From Aquificaceae bacterium (GTDB lineage: Bacteria > Aquificota > Aquificia > Aquificales > Aquificaceae): a stretch of DNA of 9,020 nt. Each line of letters starts with the position of its first letter. Position 1 is the first letter of the stretch. Location: positions 1 through 9,020 of the forward strand of contig WFYH01000060.1 of assembly GCA_015490215.1 (NCBI GenBank), in the 5' to 3' direction. Under the pieces are notes generated by a model. The model did no database searches, was not told the DNA's origin, and saw only the letters and a list, made by a program, of their open reading frames with translations. Shown piece by piece: positions 1 to 6,761 of this stretch. Made by a program: the position numbers and the translations under genes.

Positions 1-71
1 GAATATATCCCATGCATCAAAAACGCTTGCTATAGCGTCGCAATCCCTCACTTAACAGGGATGACTGCAAC
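1..71 (-). CRISPR. Leader-proximal end of a CRISPR array (one spacer, one repeat)
   Basis: Positions 37-71 form a 35-nt repeat-like unit. Read on the minus strand it begins GTTGCA and ends GGGATTGCGAC. It holds an internal 6-bp inverted repeat (ATCCCT at 43-48, AGGGAT at 57-62), and its ends are also near-complementary (GTCGCA / TGCAAC). The same termini occur in the Thermus thermophilus type III repeat as I remember it (GTTGCA...GGGATTGCGAC). The 36 bases to its left are unrelated and of normal spacer length, so the next repeat would begin just outside the window. The ...GATTGCGAC end is the usual 3' end of such repeats, so crRNAs would be read leftward, the leader would lie to the right, and 1-36 would be the newest spacer. 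Only one repeat copy is visible, so this stays an inference. A plain hairpin or terminator is the alternative. Confidence 0.6.
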
Positions 72-224
72 CCTTTCTTTAAAACCTCCTATTTTCAATA
101 ACTTACGAAAGCAAATTTGCAATTTTTGACCCTGACTTTCAGTTTTTACAGGTATATCAATCAGTTGCACAAAAAGTTCATGGCTCTAAGCTCGGATGCA
201 ATTTCCTACCCTATTCGGTTGCCA

Positions 225-242
225 AGGAGCCGGCGGGCTCTT
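225..242. other. GC-rich hairpin in the leuT upstream region
   Basis: GAGCC (227-231) and GGCTC (236-240) pair perfectly around a GGCG loop, and flanking A-T and G-T pairs lengthen the stem. It has no T-run on either side, so it does not look like an intrinsic terminator. It lies within a longer segment whose ends also pair (TATCAAT 155-161, ATTGATA 253-259). This could be part of a structured RNA on either strand, but a 7-bp match in a region this size is expected by chance. Confidence 0.3.
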
Positions 243-343
243 GCGTCCCGCTATTGATAAATCGTAACTTAACATACTCCTCTGTCTTTTGCAATATGAT
301 TTTTCGCAGGGTAAGGTTTCCGAGGTTTGTGACACCGTCTTAA

Positions 344-358
344 AGCTCCTAAGGAGTT
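344..358 (+). promoter_or_regulatory. Shine-Dalgarno-like AAGGAG in a small inverted repeat upstream of leuT
   Basis: AAGGAG at 351-356 is the only strong ribosome-binding sequence before leuT, but it ends 31 nt before the ATG at 388. The motif is half of an inverted repeat (CTCC 346-349, GGAG 353-356). An in-frame TAA at 358-360 blocks any longer ORF, and between it and 388 there is no ATG, GTG or TTG in frame. So either leuT is translated without a classical site, or AAGGAG acts over an unusual distance. Confidence 0.3.
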
Positions 359-387
359 AACAGGTTATCATATATACCGTTTCGGTC

Positions 388-1923
388 ATGCAGGGAAGGG
401 AAAGGTGGGCGACCCGTCTCGGTTTGATCCTCGCAATGGCGGGTAACGCCGTCGGTTTGGGTAACTTTCTGCGTTTTCCCGTTCAGGCGGCGGAAAACGG
501 CGGCGGAGCCTTCATGATCCCTTACATAATCTCCTTCCTCATAATAGGTATCCCTCTTATGTGGATAGAGTGGGCTATCGGCAGATACGGGGGAGCCTAC
601 GGGCACGGAACCACACCGGCTATATTCAGCCTGCTTTGGAACAACAAGATATCAAAGGTGATAGGGGTCTTCGGTCTTTGGATACCCCTTGTGGTAATCA
701 TCTACTATATCTACATAGAGTCTTGGACTTTAGGGTTTGCGGTTAAGTTTTTACTCGGTCTGGTTCCCGAGCTTCCCCAAAGTCCGAGCGATCCCGACTC
801 CTTTTTAGCGCCCTTTAAGGCTTTCCTTCAGAGCTATGTAGGGAGCGGGGATGAGTTTATAAAGCCCTCCCTCTATGCCTACTTTATGTTTTTGGTCACC
901 ATGCTTATAAACCTTTGGATCTTAAGCAGGGGGGTTTCAAGGGGAATAGAAGCCTTTGCAAAGGTGGCTATGCCTACTCTCTTTATCTTGGCGGTGGTCT
1001 TGGTGGTCAGGGTTTTCCTTATAAAGACGCCTTACGGAAACGCCCTTGAGGGTCTCAACTTCCTTTGGAAGCCCGATATGTCCAAGCTGTTGGATCCGCA
1101 GGTGTGGATCGCCGCCTCGGGGCAGATATTCTTCACCTTGAGCCTCGGTTTCGGTGCCATCATAACCTACGCCTCTTACATAAAGAAGGATCAGGACATA
1201 ACCCTGAGCGGTCTTACGGCGGCTTCTTTGAACGAAACTGCGGAGGTTATCTTGGGAGGATCTTTGGCTATCCCCGCGGCGGTAGCCTTCTTCGGGGTAG
1301 CTAATGCGGTTACCATAGCCCAGTCGGGTGCTTTTAATTTGGGCTTTATAAGTCTCCCTGCGGTCTTTGCAAGCATGCCTGCGGGAACCTTTTTGGGGTT
1401 TCTGTGGTTCTTCCTGCTCTTCTTTGCGGGGCTGACCTCCTCTTTAGCTCTCATGCAACCTCTGATAGCCTTCTTTGAGGATGAATTTGGTCTTTCAAGG
1501 AAAGCTTCCGTGTTCATAACTGCGGGTATAGTCTTTTTCAGCGCTCATCTGGTTATATTCCTGAACAAATCTTTGGACGAGATGGACTTTTGGGCCGGGA
1601 CCATAGGAGTGGTCTTTTTCGGGCTTCTTGAGATAATTCTCTTTCTGTGGATATTCGGCGGGGAGAGGGCTTGGCAGGAGATAAACAGGGGTGGGATTAT
1701 ACAGGTTCCGAGGGTTTACTACTACGTGATGCGCTACGTCACACCTGTATTCCTTACGGTTCTCTTGGTAACTTGGGCTAAGGAATACGTGCCTAAGGTC
1801 CTTGCGGAAACCAGCTGGACGGTTTGGGTAACGAGGTTTTATCTTATAGGTCTGTTTCTGTTTTTGACTATGCTCGTTTTTATAGCGGATGCAAAAAAGG
1901 CAAAGGGGGCGAGCGGTGAATAG
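388..1923 (+). CDS. leuT: LeuT-type Na+-coupled amino-acid transporter (NSS/SNF family)
   Basis: A 511-residue, 12-helix membrane protein. It aligns almost end to end with Aquifex aeolicus LeuT (recalled from memory), the structural model for neurotransmitter/sodium symporters, which co-transports leucine and other small hydrophobic amino acids with Na+. LeuT key residues map to N20, A21, G23-G25, V103, Y107, F249, T250, S252, F255 (substrate); N26, N282 (Na1); A347, T350, S351 (Na2); R29 and D400 (outer gate); and R4, Y264, D365 (inner gate). The pocket differs by one conservative change: L355 where LeuT has I359. Extracellular loop 2 (about 128-158) is three residues shorter. The ATG is supported because R4 and W7 align with LeuT R5 and W8, although no ribosome site sits at normal spacing. 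It is the first gene of the rightward train and overlaps the next by 8 nt. Leucine/alanine-type substrates are inferred. Confidence 0.95.
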   Translation: MQGRERWATRLGLILAMAGNAVGLGNFLRFPVQAAENGGGAFMIPYIISFLIIGIPLMWIEWAIGRYGGAYGHGTTPAIFSLLWNNKISKVIGVFGLWIPLVVIIYYIYIESWTLGFAVKFLLGLVPELPQSPSDPDSFLAPFKAFLQSYVGSGDEFIKPSLYAYFMFLVTMLINLWILSRGVSRGIEAFAKVAMPTLFILAVVLVVRVFLIKTPYGNALEGLNFLWKPDMSKLLDPQVWIAASGQIFFTLSLGFGAIITYASYIKKDQDITLSGLTAASLNETAEVILGGSLAIPAAVAFFGVANAVTIAQSGAFNLGFISLPAVFASMPAGTFLGFLWFFLLFFAGLTSSLALMQPLIAFFEDEFGLSRKASVFITAGIVFFSAHLVIFLNKSLDEMDFWAGTIGVVFFGLLEIILFLWIFGGERAWQEINRGGIIQVPRVYYYVMRYVTPVFLTVLLVTWAKEYVPKVLAETSWTVWVTRFYLIGLFLFLTMLVFIADAKKAKGASGE

Positions 1924-2329
1924 GGTAATGCTCTTTCTTTTGTCCATGTATTTCGGCTTAGGTGGATTTTTCAGCTTCTTCGTGGCGCCTACCCTCTTTA
2001 AAGTTCTTGAGAGGGAGCAGGCAAGCGCCGTGGTGGAAAGGGTCTTCCCCTACTACTTTTGGATAGGTCTTGCGGTGGTGGCAGTTTCCCTGCTCATAGC
2101 CCTCACTTCCAAGATGCCCAAGTTCCTGAATATGCTACTGATGGTCAACCTCATGGTCCTCATCGCCCTCGTCTTTTATGTGTCTCCGAAGGTGCACGAC
2201 CTTAAGGTGGCGGGTTCACCGGAGTTTCTAAAGATGCACCTTGTGTCCGTTATTATGAGCACCGTTTCCCTGTTTCTAACCTTCGGCTCCATTGTATACC
2301 TTATAGTCAAGAGGAATGTTGGTTCTTAA
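1916..2329 (+). CDS. DUF4149-type small membrane protein
   Basis: A 137-residue protein if the GTG at 1916 is the start. It has four predicted membrane helices (about residues 4-22, 45-63, 68-88, 109-131) and no soluble domain. The first helix runs into [11 protein letters not shown] (residues 21-31), and a His lies just before the last helix (FLKMH). Both fit the DUF4149/TMEM205-like family, whose function is unknown. I chose GTG 1916 because a G-rich stretch (1905-1909) lies 6 nt upstream and it gives a short 8-nt overlap with leuT. ATG 1889 would lengthen the overlap to 35 nt with a polar Arg/Lys-rich leader; ATG 1928 would remove four residues and avoid overlap. Its place directly behind leuT suggests co-translation but does not show a joint role in transport. 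Confidence 0.75.
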   Translation: MNRVMLFLLSMYFGLGGFFSFFVAPTLFKVLEREQASAVVERVFPYYFWIGLAVVAVSLLIALTSKMPKFLNMLLMVNLMVLIALVFYVSPKVHDLKVAGSPEFLKMHLVSVIMSTVSLFLTFGSIVYLIVKRNVGS

Positions 2330-2711
2330 ACTCTCTCAGGTGCCCGTTCCCAAAAGTAACAGGTATATAAGGAGGAAAGGGGGCAAGGTCTTCAAGCCCC
2401 CGAGGGTAAGAAACTGGGAGGTTAGGGCTTTGTGGGAGCTTCGCCAACAATACAGCGGAAAGCCCATAGACAGGGAAATCTCCGTAGACATAACCCTTAT
2501 CCTTCCCAACCGCAGAAAGAGGGACATAGACAACATGCTCAAAAGCCTTTGGGACGTCCTTGAAAAGGCGGGGGTGATAAAGAACGACAACCTGATCTAC
2601 GAGATAAGAACGGTCAAGAGGATAGAAAAGGGTAAGGAAGGGGTGATAATAAAGATAAAGGACTATGAGGAGACGGAGCAAAAAGCTGAAGGTGGAACAC
2701 CACCTCCTTGA
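2316..2711 (+). CDS. rusA: RusA-type Holliday junction resolvase
   Basis: A 131-residue protein (E. coli RusA is about 120). RusA is a dimeric Mg2+-dependent endonuclease that cuts four-way DNA junctions symmetrically. The core RKRDIDNMLKSLWDVLEKAG (residues 67-86) is the family signature. D70 and D72 with D91 match the three catalytic acidic residues of E. coli RusA, and K76 matches its conserved lysine. The N-terminal PVPKSNRYIRR (residues 10-20) fits the family's opening strand. The start is uncertain: ATG 2316 follows GAGGA (2311-2315) with no spacer, so the next codon, TTG 2319, may be the real start. It overlaps the DUF4149 gene by 14 nt and the next gene by 47 nt. The last 15 or so residues (ending GGTPPP) look like a non-conserved tail. 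RusA is often phage-borne, but here it sits in a housekeeping train with no phage genes nearby. Confidence 0.88.
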   Translation: MLVLKLSQVPVPKSNRYIRRKGGKVFKPPRVRNWEVRALWELRQQYSGKPIDREISVDITLILPNRRKRDIDNMLKSLWDVLEKAGVIKNDNLIYEIRTVKRIEKGKEGVIIKIKDYEETEQKAEGGTPPP

Positions 2712-2943
2712 GGGTTTGGAAAAATACGTGAAGGAGTTGGAAAGTTGGGACTGCGTCAAGTCCATAATACCGGGAAGGATTATAAGGCAGAACAAGGGCA
2801 GGGGGTCTAAGGGGTTGTTTTTTAAATACAGAACCCTGAGCGGGGTGAAGCTCCTCTATAAAAACGGCACCTCCGTGCAGGAGGTTTTTGTCGTCTGCTC
2901 CCCGGAAGACTTTGAAAAACTCTTCAGGGAGAGGTTCGGATGA
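2665..2943 (+). CDS. DUF2103-type small basic protein (predicted metal-binding family)
   Basis: A 92-residue, Lys/Arg-rich soluble protein. The pattern KVEHHLLEGLEKYVKELES (residues 9-27), then VKSIIPGRIIR (31-41), SGVKLLYKNG (59-68) and VQEVFVV (71-77) resembles the DUF2103 family of archaea and cyanobacteria, described as predicted metal-binding. The family name is from memory. Only two cysteines (C30, C79) and one His pair (H12, H13) are available, so metal binding is unproven here. The start at ATG 2665 has AAAGGA ending only 2 nt upstream; GTG 2692 is a later alternative. The reading frame begins 47 nt inside rusA, a long overlap that suggests coupled translation, and its stop overlaps the proC start by ATGA. 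Confidence 0.65.
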   Translation: MRRRSKKLKVEHHLLEGLEKYVKELESWDCVKSIIPGRIIRQNKGRGSKGLFFKYRTLSGVKLLYKNGTSVQEVFVVCSPEDFEKLFRERFG

Positions 2944-3728
2944 AGGTGGGCATAATCGGCTACGGCAACATGGGTAGCGCCTTTGCTAAAGGACTTGTCC
3001 GAAAGGTGGGTGCTGAAAATCTGATCGTATACGACGTAAGCGAAGAGAAAAGGAAAAAGGCTCTTGAAGATGGAATAGCCACCGCAGGAAACCTCTACTT
3101 TCTGGTGCAAAACTCCGACATCCTCTTTGTAGCGGTAAAGCCGAAGGACGTTAAAGGGGTGTTGGAAGAGATAAAAGATCAGTTGGGGGAGAAGGTATTG
3201 GTTACCATGGCTGCGGGGTTGAAGATAAGCTTTTACGAGGAGGTGCTCGGAAGAAATAAAAAGATAGTGAGGATCATGCCCAACGTAAACGTGGCGGTAG
3301 GTGAGGGGGCAATCGCCTGCACTCCAAACGATGCAGTTTCCGAAGAAGAGTTAGATCATGTGGCAGATCTCCTTTCCTCCTGCGGAGAGGTATTTTTTTT
3401 AAAGGAGGATCTCTTTGATGCCTTTACCGCCTTGGCGGGAAGCGGACCCGCCTTTGTCTTTGCCTTTGCGGACGCCTTGGCTATGGCGGGTGTAAAGGAG
3501 GGAATACCCTACGATCAAGCCCTTGCAATTGCCCTCAAGACCCTTTCCGGTAGCGCAAAGCTCCTTCTTGAACTAGGAGGCAATCCCAACGAGTGGATAA
3601 CCAAGGTAACCTCTCCGGGCGGGACGACGGTGGAGGGTATCTCTTACTTGGAGAAAAAAGGTTTTAGAGGGATAGTTATGAAGTGTATTGAAAAGACCGC
3701 CGAAAAATCCCGCAGGCTTTCAGGATGA
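2940..3728 (+). CDS. proC: Pyrroline-5-carboxylate reductase
   Basis: A 262-residue cytosolic enzyme, normal length for ProC. It reduces 1-pyrroline-5-carboxylate to L-proline with NAD(P)H, the last step of proline synthesis. The N-terminal Rossmann fold opens with GYGNMGSA (residues 7-14). VAVKP (64-68), RIMPN (111-115) and ALAGSGPAFVF (164-174) follow in family order. The C-terminal signature VTSPGGTTVEG (223-233) forms the substrate site in the dimerisation domain. The ATG overlaps the previous stop as ATGA, and its own stop overlaps the sbcC start in the same way, so it is probably translated by reinitiation. No other proline gene (proA, proB) is visible, and its neighbours are recombination genes. 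Confidence 0.96.
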   Translation: MKVGIIGYGNMGSAFAKGLVRKVGAENLIVYDVSEEKRKKALEDGIATAGNLYFLVQNSDILFVAVKPKDVKGVLEEIKDQLGEKVLVTMAAGLKISFYEEVLGRNKKIVRIMPNVNVAVGEGAIACTPNDAVSEEELDHVADLLSSCGEVFFLKEDLFDAFTALAGSGPAFVFAFADALAMAGVKEGIPYDQALAIALKTLSGSAKLLLELGGNPNEWITKVTSPGGTTVEGISYLEKKGFRGIVMKCIEKTAEKSRRLSG

Positions 3729-6655
3729 GACCCCTTCGCTTGGAACTGGAAGGCTTCACCGTCTATAAGAAAAAACAACAGATAGACTTTTCAAACCTGA
3801 GCTTCTTTGTTATTCAGGGAAAGACGGGAGCAGGAAAAACCAGTATAGTGGACGCCATAACCTTTGCCCTCTACGGCAAAGTCCCAAGATACGGAAAGGA
3901 GAGGGGTGTAGAAAGCCTCGTTCTCTCAAGGGGAAGTAGCAGGCTTAGGGTCTCCCTTGAGTTTTCCGTAAGGGGGGAGAGGTTCAAAATAGAGCGGTTT
4001 TTCAGCGAAAGACCTAGACAGGATATTGTCAGGGTGGAGAAAAACGGAAGAAGGCTAAACCTCAAGAAAAACGAGGTGGAAAAGTGGATAAGGGAAGAAA
4101 CGGGAATAGACTACGGAACCTTTACAAAGGTTATACTCCTTCCCCAAGGAGAATTTGACAGGTTCCTAAAGCCCGAAAGACCCGAGGACAGGCGAAAGAT
4201 ACTTATAGGACTTTTAAACCTTGAAATATTTGAAAAGATACGCCGGCTTGCCTCGGAAGAGTTCAAAAGGATAGAGGGGCAGCTGGAAGCGTTCAAAAAC
4301 AGGTTAGAGTCTCTGGAGGAAGTTTCGGAGGAGAGGATAAATCTTCTGGAAAAGGAATTAATAGGGCTGGAGGAAAAACTAAAAAGGAAGAAATCGGAAG
4401 AGGAAAAAGCCCGTAGCCTTCTGGAAAAGGCGCAGGAGAGAGAAAAGCTCCTTTCGGAACTGAAGGAAATACAAGACCGCCTGAAAGAGCTTGAAGGTAA
4501 AAGGAAAGAAATAGAAAAGCTAAAGGAAAAAATTGAAAAGGCAAAGAGCCTGCAACCTTATCTGCCCTATATGGAAAGGCTTGAAGACCTTGACACCCAA
4601 CTCAGGGAACTTTCCCGTGCCCTTGAAAGGGAGACCAAAGAGAAAATCCACATAGAGGAGGAACTGAAGGAAGCAAAGGAAGCCCTAAGCGACCTTGAAG
4701 AAAAGAGAGCCTCCCTTGAGGTAGAAAGAAAAAAACTCATAGAAATATCCGCCAAGAGGGAGAGGCTAAAAACTGCATGGGAAGAACTGAGGCGCCTTGA
4801 AGGACTGAAAGAGCTTGTAAATAGGAAGGAAAGAGAGTTGCATGATTACGAAAACTCCGCAAGGAAAATTAAGGAAAAGCTTGAGAGATTAAAGGAAGAG
4901 ATCTCTTCCTTAGAGGAAAAGCTAAAAGACCTTGAGGTTGACGAGGAGGACTACCGAAGGGCAATACTTGAAGCGGAGAGGGCGAAGGATCTTAAGGAGA
5001 AGTCACTCAGGCTTGAGGAGCTAAAGGATAAGGTTCAGTCCTTGGAGAGAGAACTCAGGGAGCTTGATGACAAAAGGGAGGAAGTTTCCGAAAAGCTTGA
5101 GAAGAAGAAGGAAGAGCTTGAAAAGGTAAAGGTGCACTTCTATGCAAGTAAGGTGGCAGAGCTCTTGGCTGAGGGAGACACGTGCCCCGTATGCGGTGGC
5201 ACCTACGAAGGTATGCCCTCCCTTGCCCATACAGCGGCGGATCTAAGGGAGTTGGAAAAAGAGCTGGAGAAGCTTGAGGCGGAAAGCAGGGATTTAGAGA
5301 GGGTTATAGATCTGAAAAGATACCAGCTTGAGAGTTTGAGGAGAGAGATAGAACCCCTTGAAAAGGAAGTCCAAGCGCAGGGGCACCTTCTGACGGATGA
5401 ACCCTTCAGAAGACTCAAAGAACTGGAAGATAAGCTGAAAAGAAAGAAAGAGCTGGAGGAAAAACTGAAGAAGCTGACCCAAGAGAGGCAGTCCCTTGAG
5501 GAAAAATCTACGGATCTGACACGTTCGGCGGATCTTTTGAGAAAAGACATTCAGAACGCCACCGCCCTGATGGAAGAGGTAGAGGAAAGGGTCAGAAGGC
5601 TGGTGGATTCGGTTCCGACCCTGCAGGTATTGGAGGTGGAAAGGAAGAAGCTGGAAGAGGAGGAGAAAAGGATAGAAACCCTCATAAGAGAGACAGAGGA
5701 ATCTTACGAACGGGTAAGGGGCTACGTTGAGGAGCTAACAAGGAGCCTCTCCGCCAAGGAGATAAAGATAAGGGAGCTTGAAAAGGTAAAGAGCACAGCT
5801 GAGGGAGAGCGCAGGGAGGTTTACAGAAAACTTGTTCCACTATTTGAAAAATTCGGGGAGCTTCCTGTCCTCAGGGAGATGGCGCTTTCCCAAGAGGAAA
5901 TAGAGGCTATGGAAGAGAAGGTTGAGAGCTTCCACAGGGAAGTAGAAAGCCTCTCCCTTAGAAAGGAAGAAATCACGGAAAAACTTAAAGGCTTTGAAGG
6001 TGTTCCCTCTCTACGTGATGTGGAAACCCTTGTAGATGCCCTTTCCCGAGAGATAGAGAAGATTCTCTTTGAAAAGGGAAACCTTGAGGGTCAGCTCAAG
6101 CAACAGCAGGAGCTTTTGAAGGAAAAAAGAGAGCTCTCTGCAAAGGTAAAGGAGCTTGAGGAAAAACAGAGGGTGTACAAGAGGATAAAGGAAGACCTTC
6201 AGGGCAACAGACTTCAGGATTTTGTCGCTAACCAGATGCTCATCAGCGTGGTGGAAAGGGCAAGCGCTTACTTTAGGGATTTTACAGGGGTGTATGAGTT
6301 TTTCCTTGACAGGTCGGGCGAGATTATGGTTTTGGATCACTCCCAAGGGGTGAGCAGAAACGTAAAGAGCCTGAGCGGAGGGGAAACCTTCTTGGCAAGC
6401 CTTTCCCTTGCCTTGGGTGTGAGCGACATCCTTTCGGGGGAAGCTCCTCTTGAGAGTCTATTTATAGACGAAGGCTTTGGATCCCTAGACGATGAGATGA
6501 GGGAAAAGGTCAGCGACATCCTTGAGGTGGTAAAGCAGAAGATAAACAGGATGATAGGGATAATAACTCACGTTCCCGATATAGCGGAAAGGTTCCACCA
6601 AAGGATAGTGGTCAAAAAACACGGCGACTTTTCAACGGTGCACGTTGTCACATGA
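3725..6655 (+). CDS. sbcC: SbcC/Rad50-type exonuclease subunit (SMC-like ATPase)
   Basis: A 976-residue ATPase that partners the nuclease SbcD/Mre11 to process DNA ends, hairpins and blocked forks. The N-terminal half-domain has Walker A GKTGAGKTS (residues 32-40) and a Q-loop at Q141 in LLPQGEF. Two long Glu/Lys/Arg-rich coiled-coil arms (about 170-480 and 505-830) flank a zinc hook CPVCG (C487, C490) that joins two molecules. The C-terminal half has the ABC signature LSGGE (883-887), Walker B LFIDEGFGSLD (912-922) and a switch His (H949). All key motifs are intact. The ATG overlaps the proC stop by 4 nt. No sbcD lies next to it, whereas sbcD usually sits just upstream. The purine-rich sense strand of the coiled coil creates several spurious antisense ORFs. 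Confidence 0.95.
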   Translation: MRPLRLELEGFTVYKKKQQIDFSNLSFFVIQGKTGAGKTSIVDAITFALYGKVPRYGKERGVESLVLSRGSSRLRVSLEFSVRGERFKIERFFSERPRQDIVRVEKNGRRLNLKKNEVEKWIREETGIDYGTFTKVILLPQGEFDRFLKPERPEDRRKILIGLLNLEIFEKIRRLASEEFKRIEGQLEAFKNRLESLEEVSEERINLLEKELIGLEEKLKRKKSEEEKARSLLEKAQEREKLLSELKEIQDRLKELEGKRKEIEKLKEKIEKAKSLQPYLPYMERLEDLDTQLRELSRALERETKEKIHIEEELKEAKEALSDLEEKRASLEVERKKLIEISAKRERLKTAWEELRRLEGLKELVNRKERELHDYENSARKIKEKLERLKEEISSLEEKLKDLEVDEEDYRRAILEAERAKDLKEKSLRLEELKDKVQSLERELRELDDKREEVSEKLEKKKEELEKVKVHFYASKVAELLAEGDTCPVCGGTYEGMPSLAHTAADLRELEKELEKLEAESRDLERVIDLKRYQLESLRREIEPLEKEVQAQGHLLTDEPFRRLKELEDKLKRKKELEEKLKKLTQERQSLEEKSTDLTRSADLLRKDIQNATALMEEVEERVRRLVDSVPTLQVLEVERKKLEEEEKRIETLIRETEESYERVRGYVEELTRSLSAKEIKIRELEKVKSTAEGERREVYRKLVPLFEKFGELPVLREMALSQEEIEAMEEKVESFHREVESLSLRKEEITEKLKGFEGVPSLRDVETLVDALSREIEKILFEKGNLEGQLKQQQELLKEKRELSAKVKELEEKQRVYKRIKEDLQGNRLQDFVANQMLISVVERASAYFRDFTGVYEFFLDRSGEIMVLDHSQGVSRNVKSLSGGETFLASLSLALGVSDILSGEAPLESLFIDEGFGSLDDEMREKVSDILEVVKQKINRMIGIITHVPDIAERFHQRIVVKKHGDFSTVHVVT

Positions 6656-6761
6656 GGCTTATAAGCTCATTAGAATATTTTTAATTTTTATAGCCTTATA
6701 ACCTTAAAGGGATTGTAAACCACCGCTTACAGAAAGAAAATGTAAAAAGGGGTTTCGGCTG
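6656..6761. promoter_or_regulatory. AT-rich intergenic gap ending the sbcC train
   Basis: This 106-nt gap follows five overlapping junctions, so transcription probably restarts here. It contains the palindrome GCTTATAAGC (6658-6667), an AT-rich run (6671-6702) with TATAAC at 6697-6702 as a possible -10 element, and AAGGGG (6747-6752) as the likely ribosome site of the next gene, 9 nt before its ATG. I found no matching -35 box and no hairpin with a T-tract that would clearly mark a terminator. Confidence 0.35.

Larger units (their letters stand above)
72..387. other. Intergenic region: putative CRISPR leader and leuT upstream region
   Basis: I see no credible protein gene in this 316-nt stretch. 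The part next to the repeat (72-180) is AT-rich and fits a CRISPR leader read leftward. Positions 181-260 are more GC-rich and can fold (see the hairpin entry). Positions 261-387 would carry the leuT promoter. The best promoter-like pair on the plus strand is TTAACA (269-274) with TATGAT (295-300), but the 20-bp gap is too long to trust. No tRNA cloverleaf and no riboswitch I can name with confidence is present. Confidence 0.4.

Noticed and set aside
231..262. Minus strand carries GGGACGCAA followed by a mini hairpin, like part of a c-di-GMP-I riboswitch, and GGCAACC as in SAM-I riboswitches
   Set aside because: The other conserved parts of either class (CAAACC partner and tetraloop/receptor pair, or the SAM-I kink-turn and closing helix) are missing or misplaced, and no fitting gene lies downstream on that strand.
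269..300. TTAACA and TATGAT as a leuT promoter
   Set aside because: Each box is close to consensus, but the 20-bp spacer is too long and no extended -10 element helps.
1495..1947. 150-codon minus-strand ORF
   Set aside because: It is antisense to leuT, a gene with complete family conservation, and its protein has no coherent composition.
5203..5550. 115-codon Ser/Phe-rich minus-strand ORF
   Set aside because: It is the antisense of the purine-rich SbcC coiled coil, which creates long stop-free low-complexity frames.
6656..6710. Intrinsic terminator after sbcC
   Set aside because: GCTTATAAGC is a palindrome without a loop and no GC stem followed by a T-run was found.
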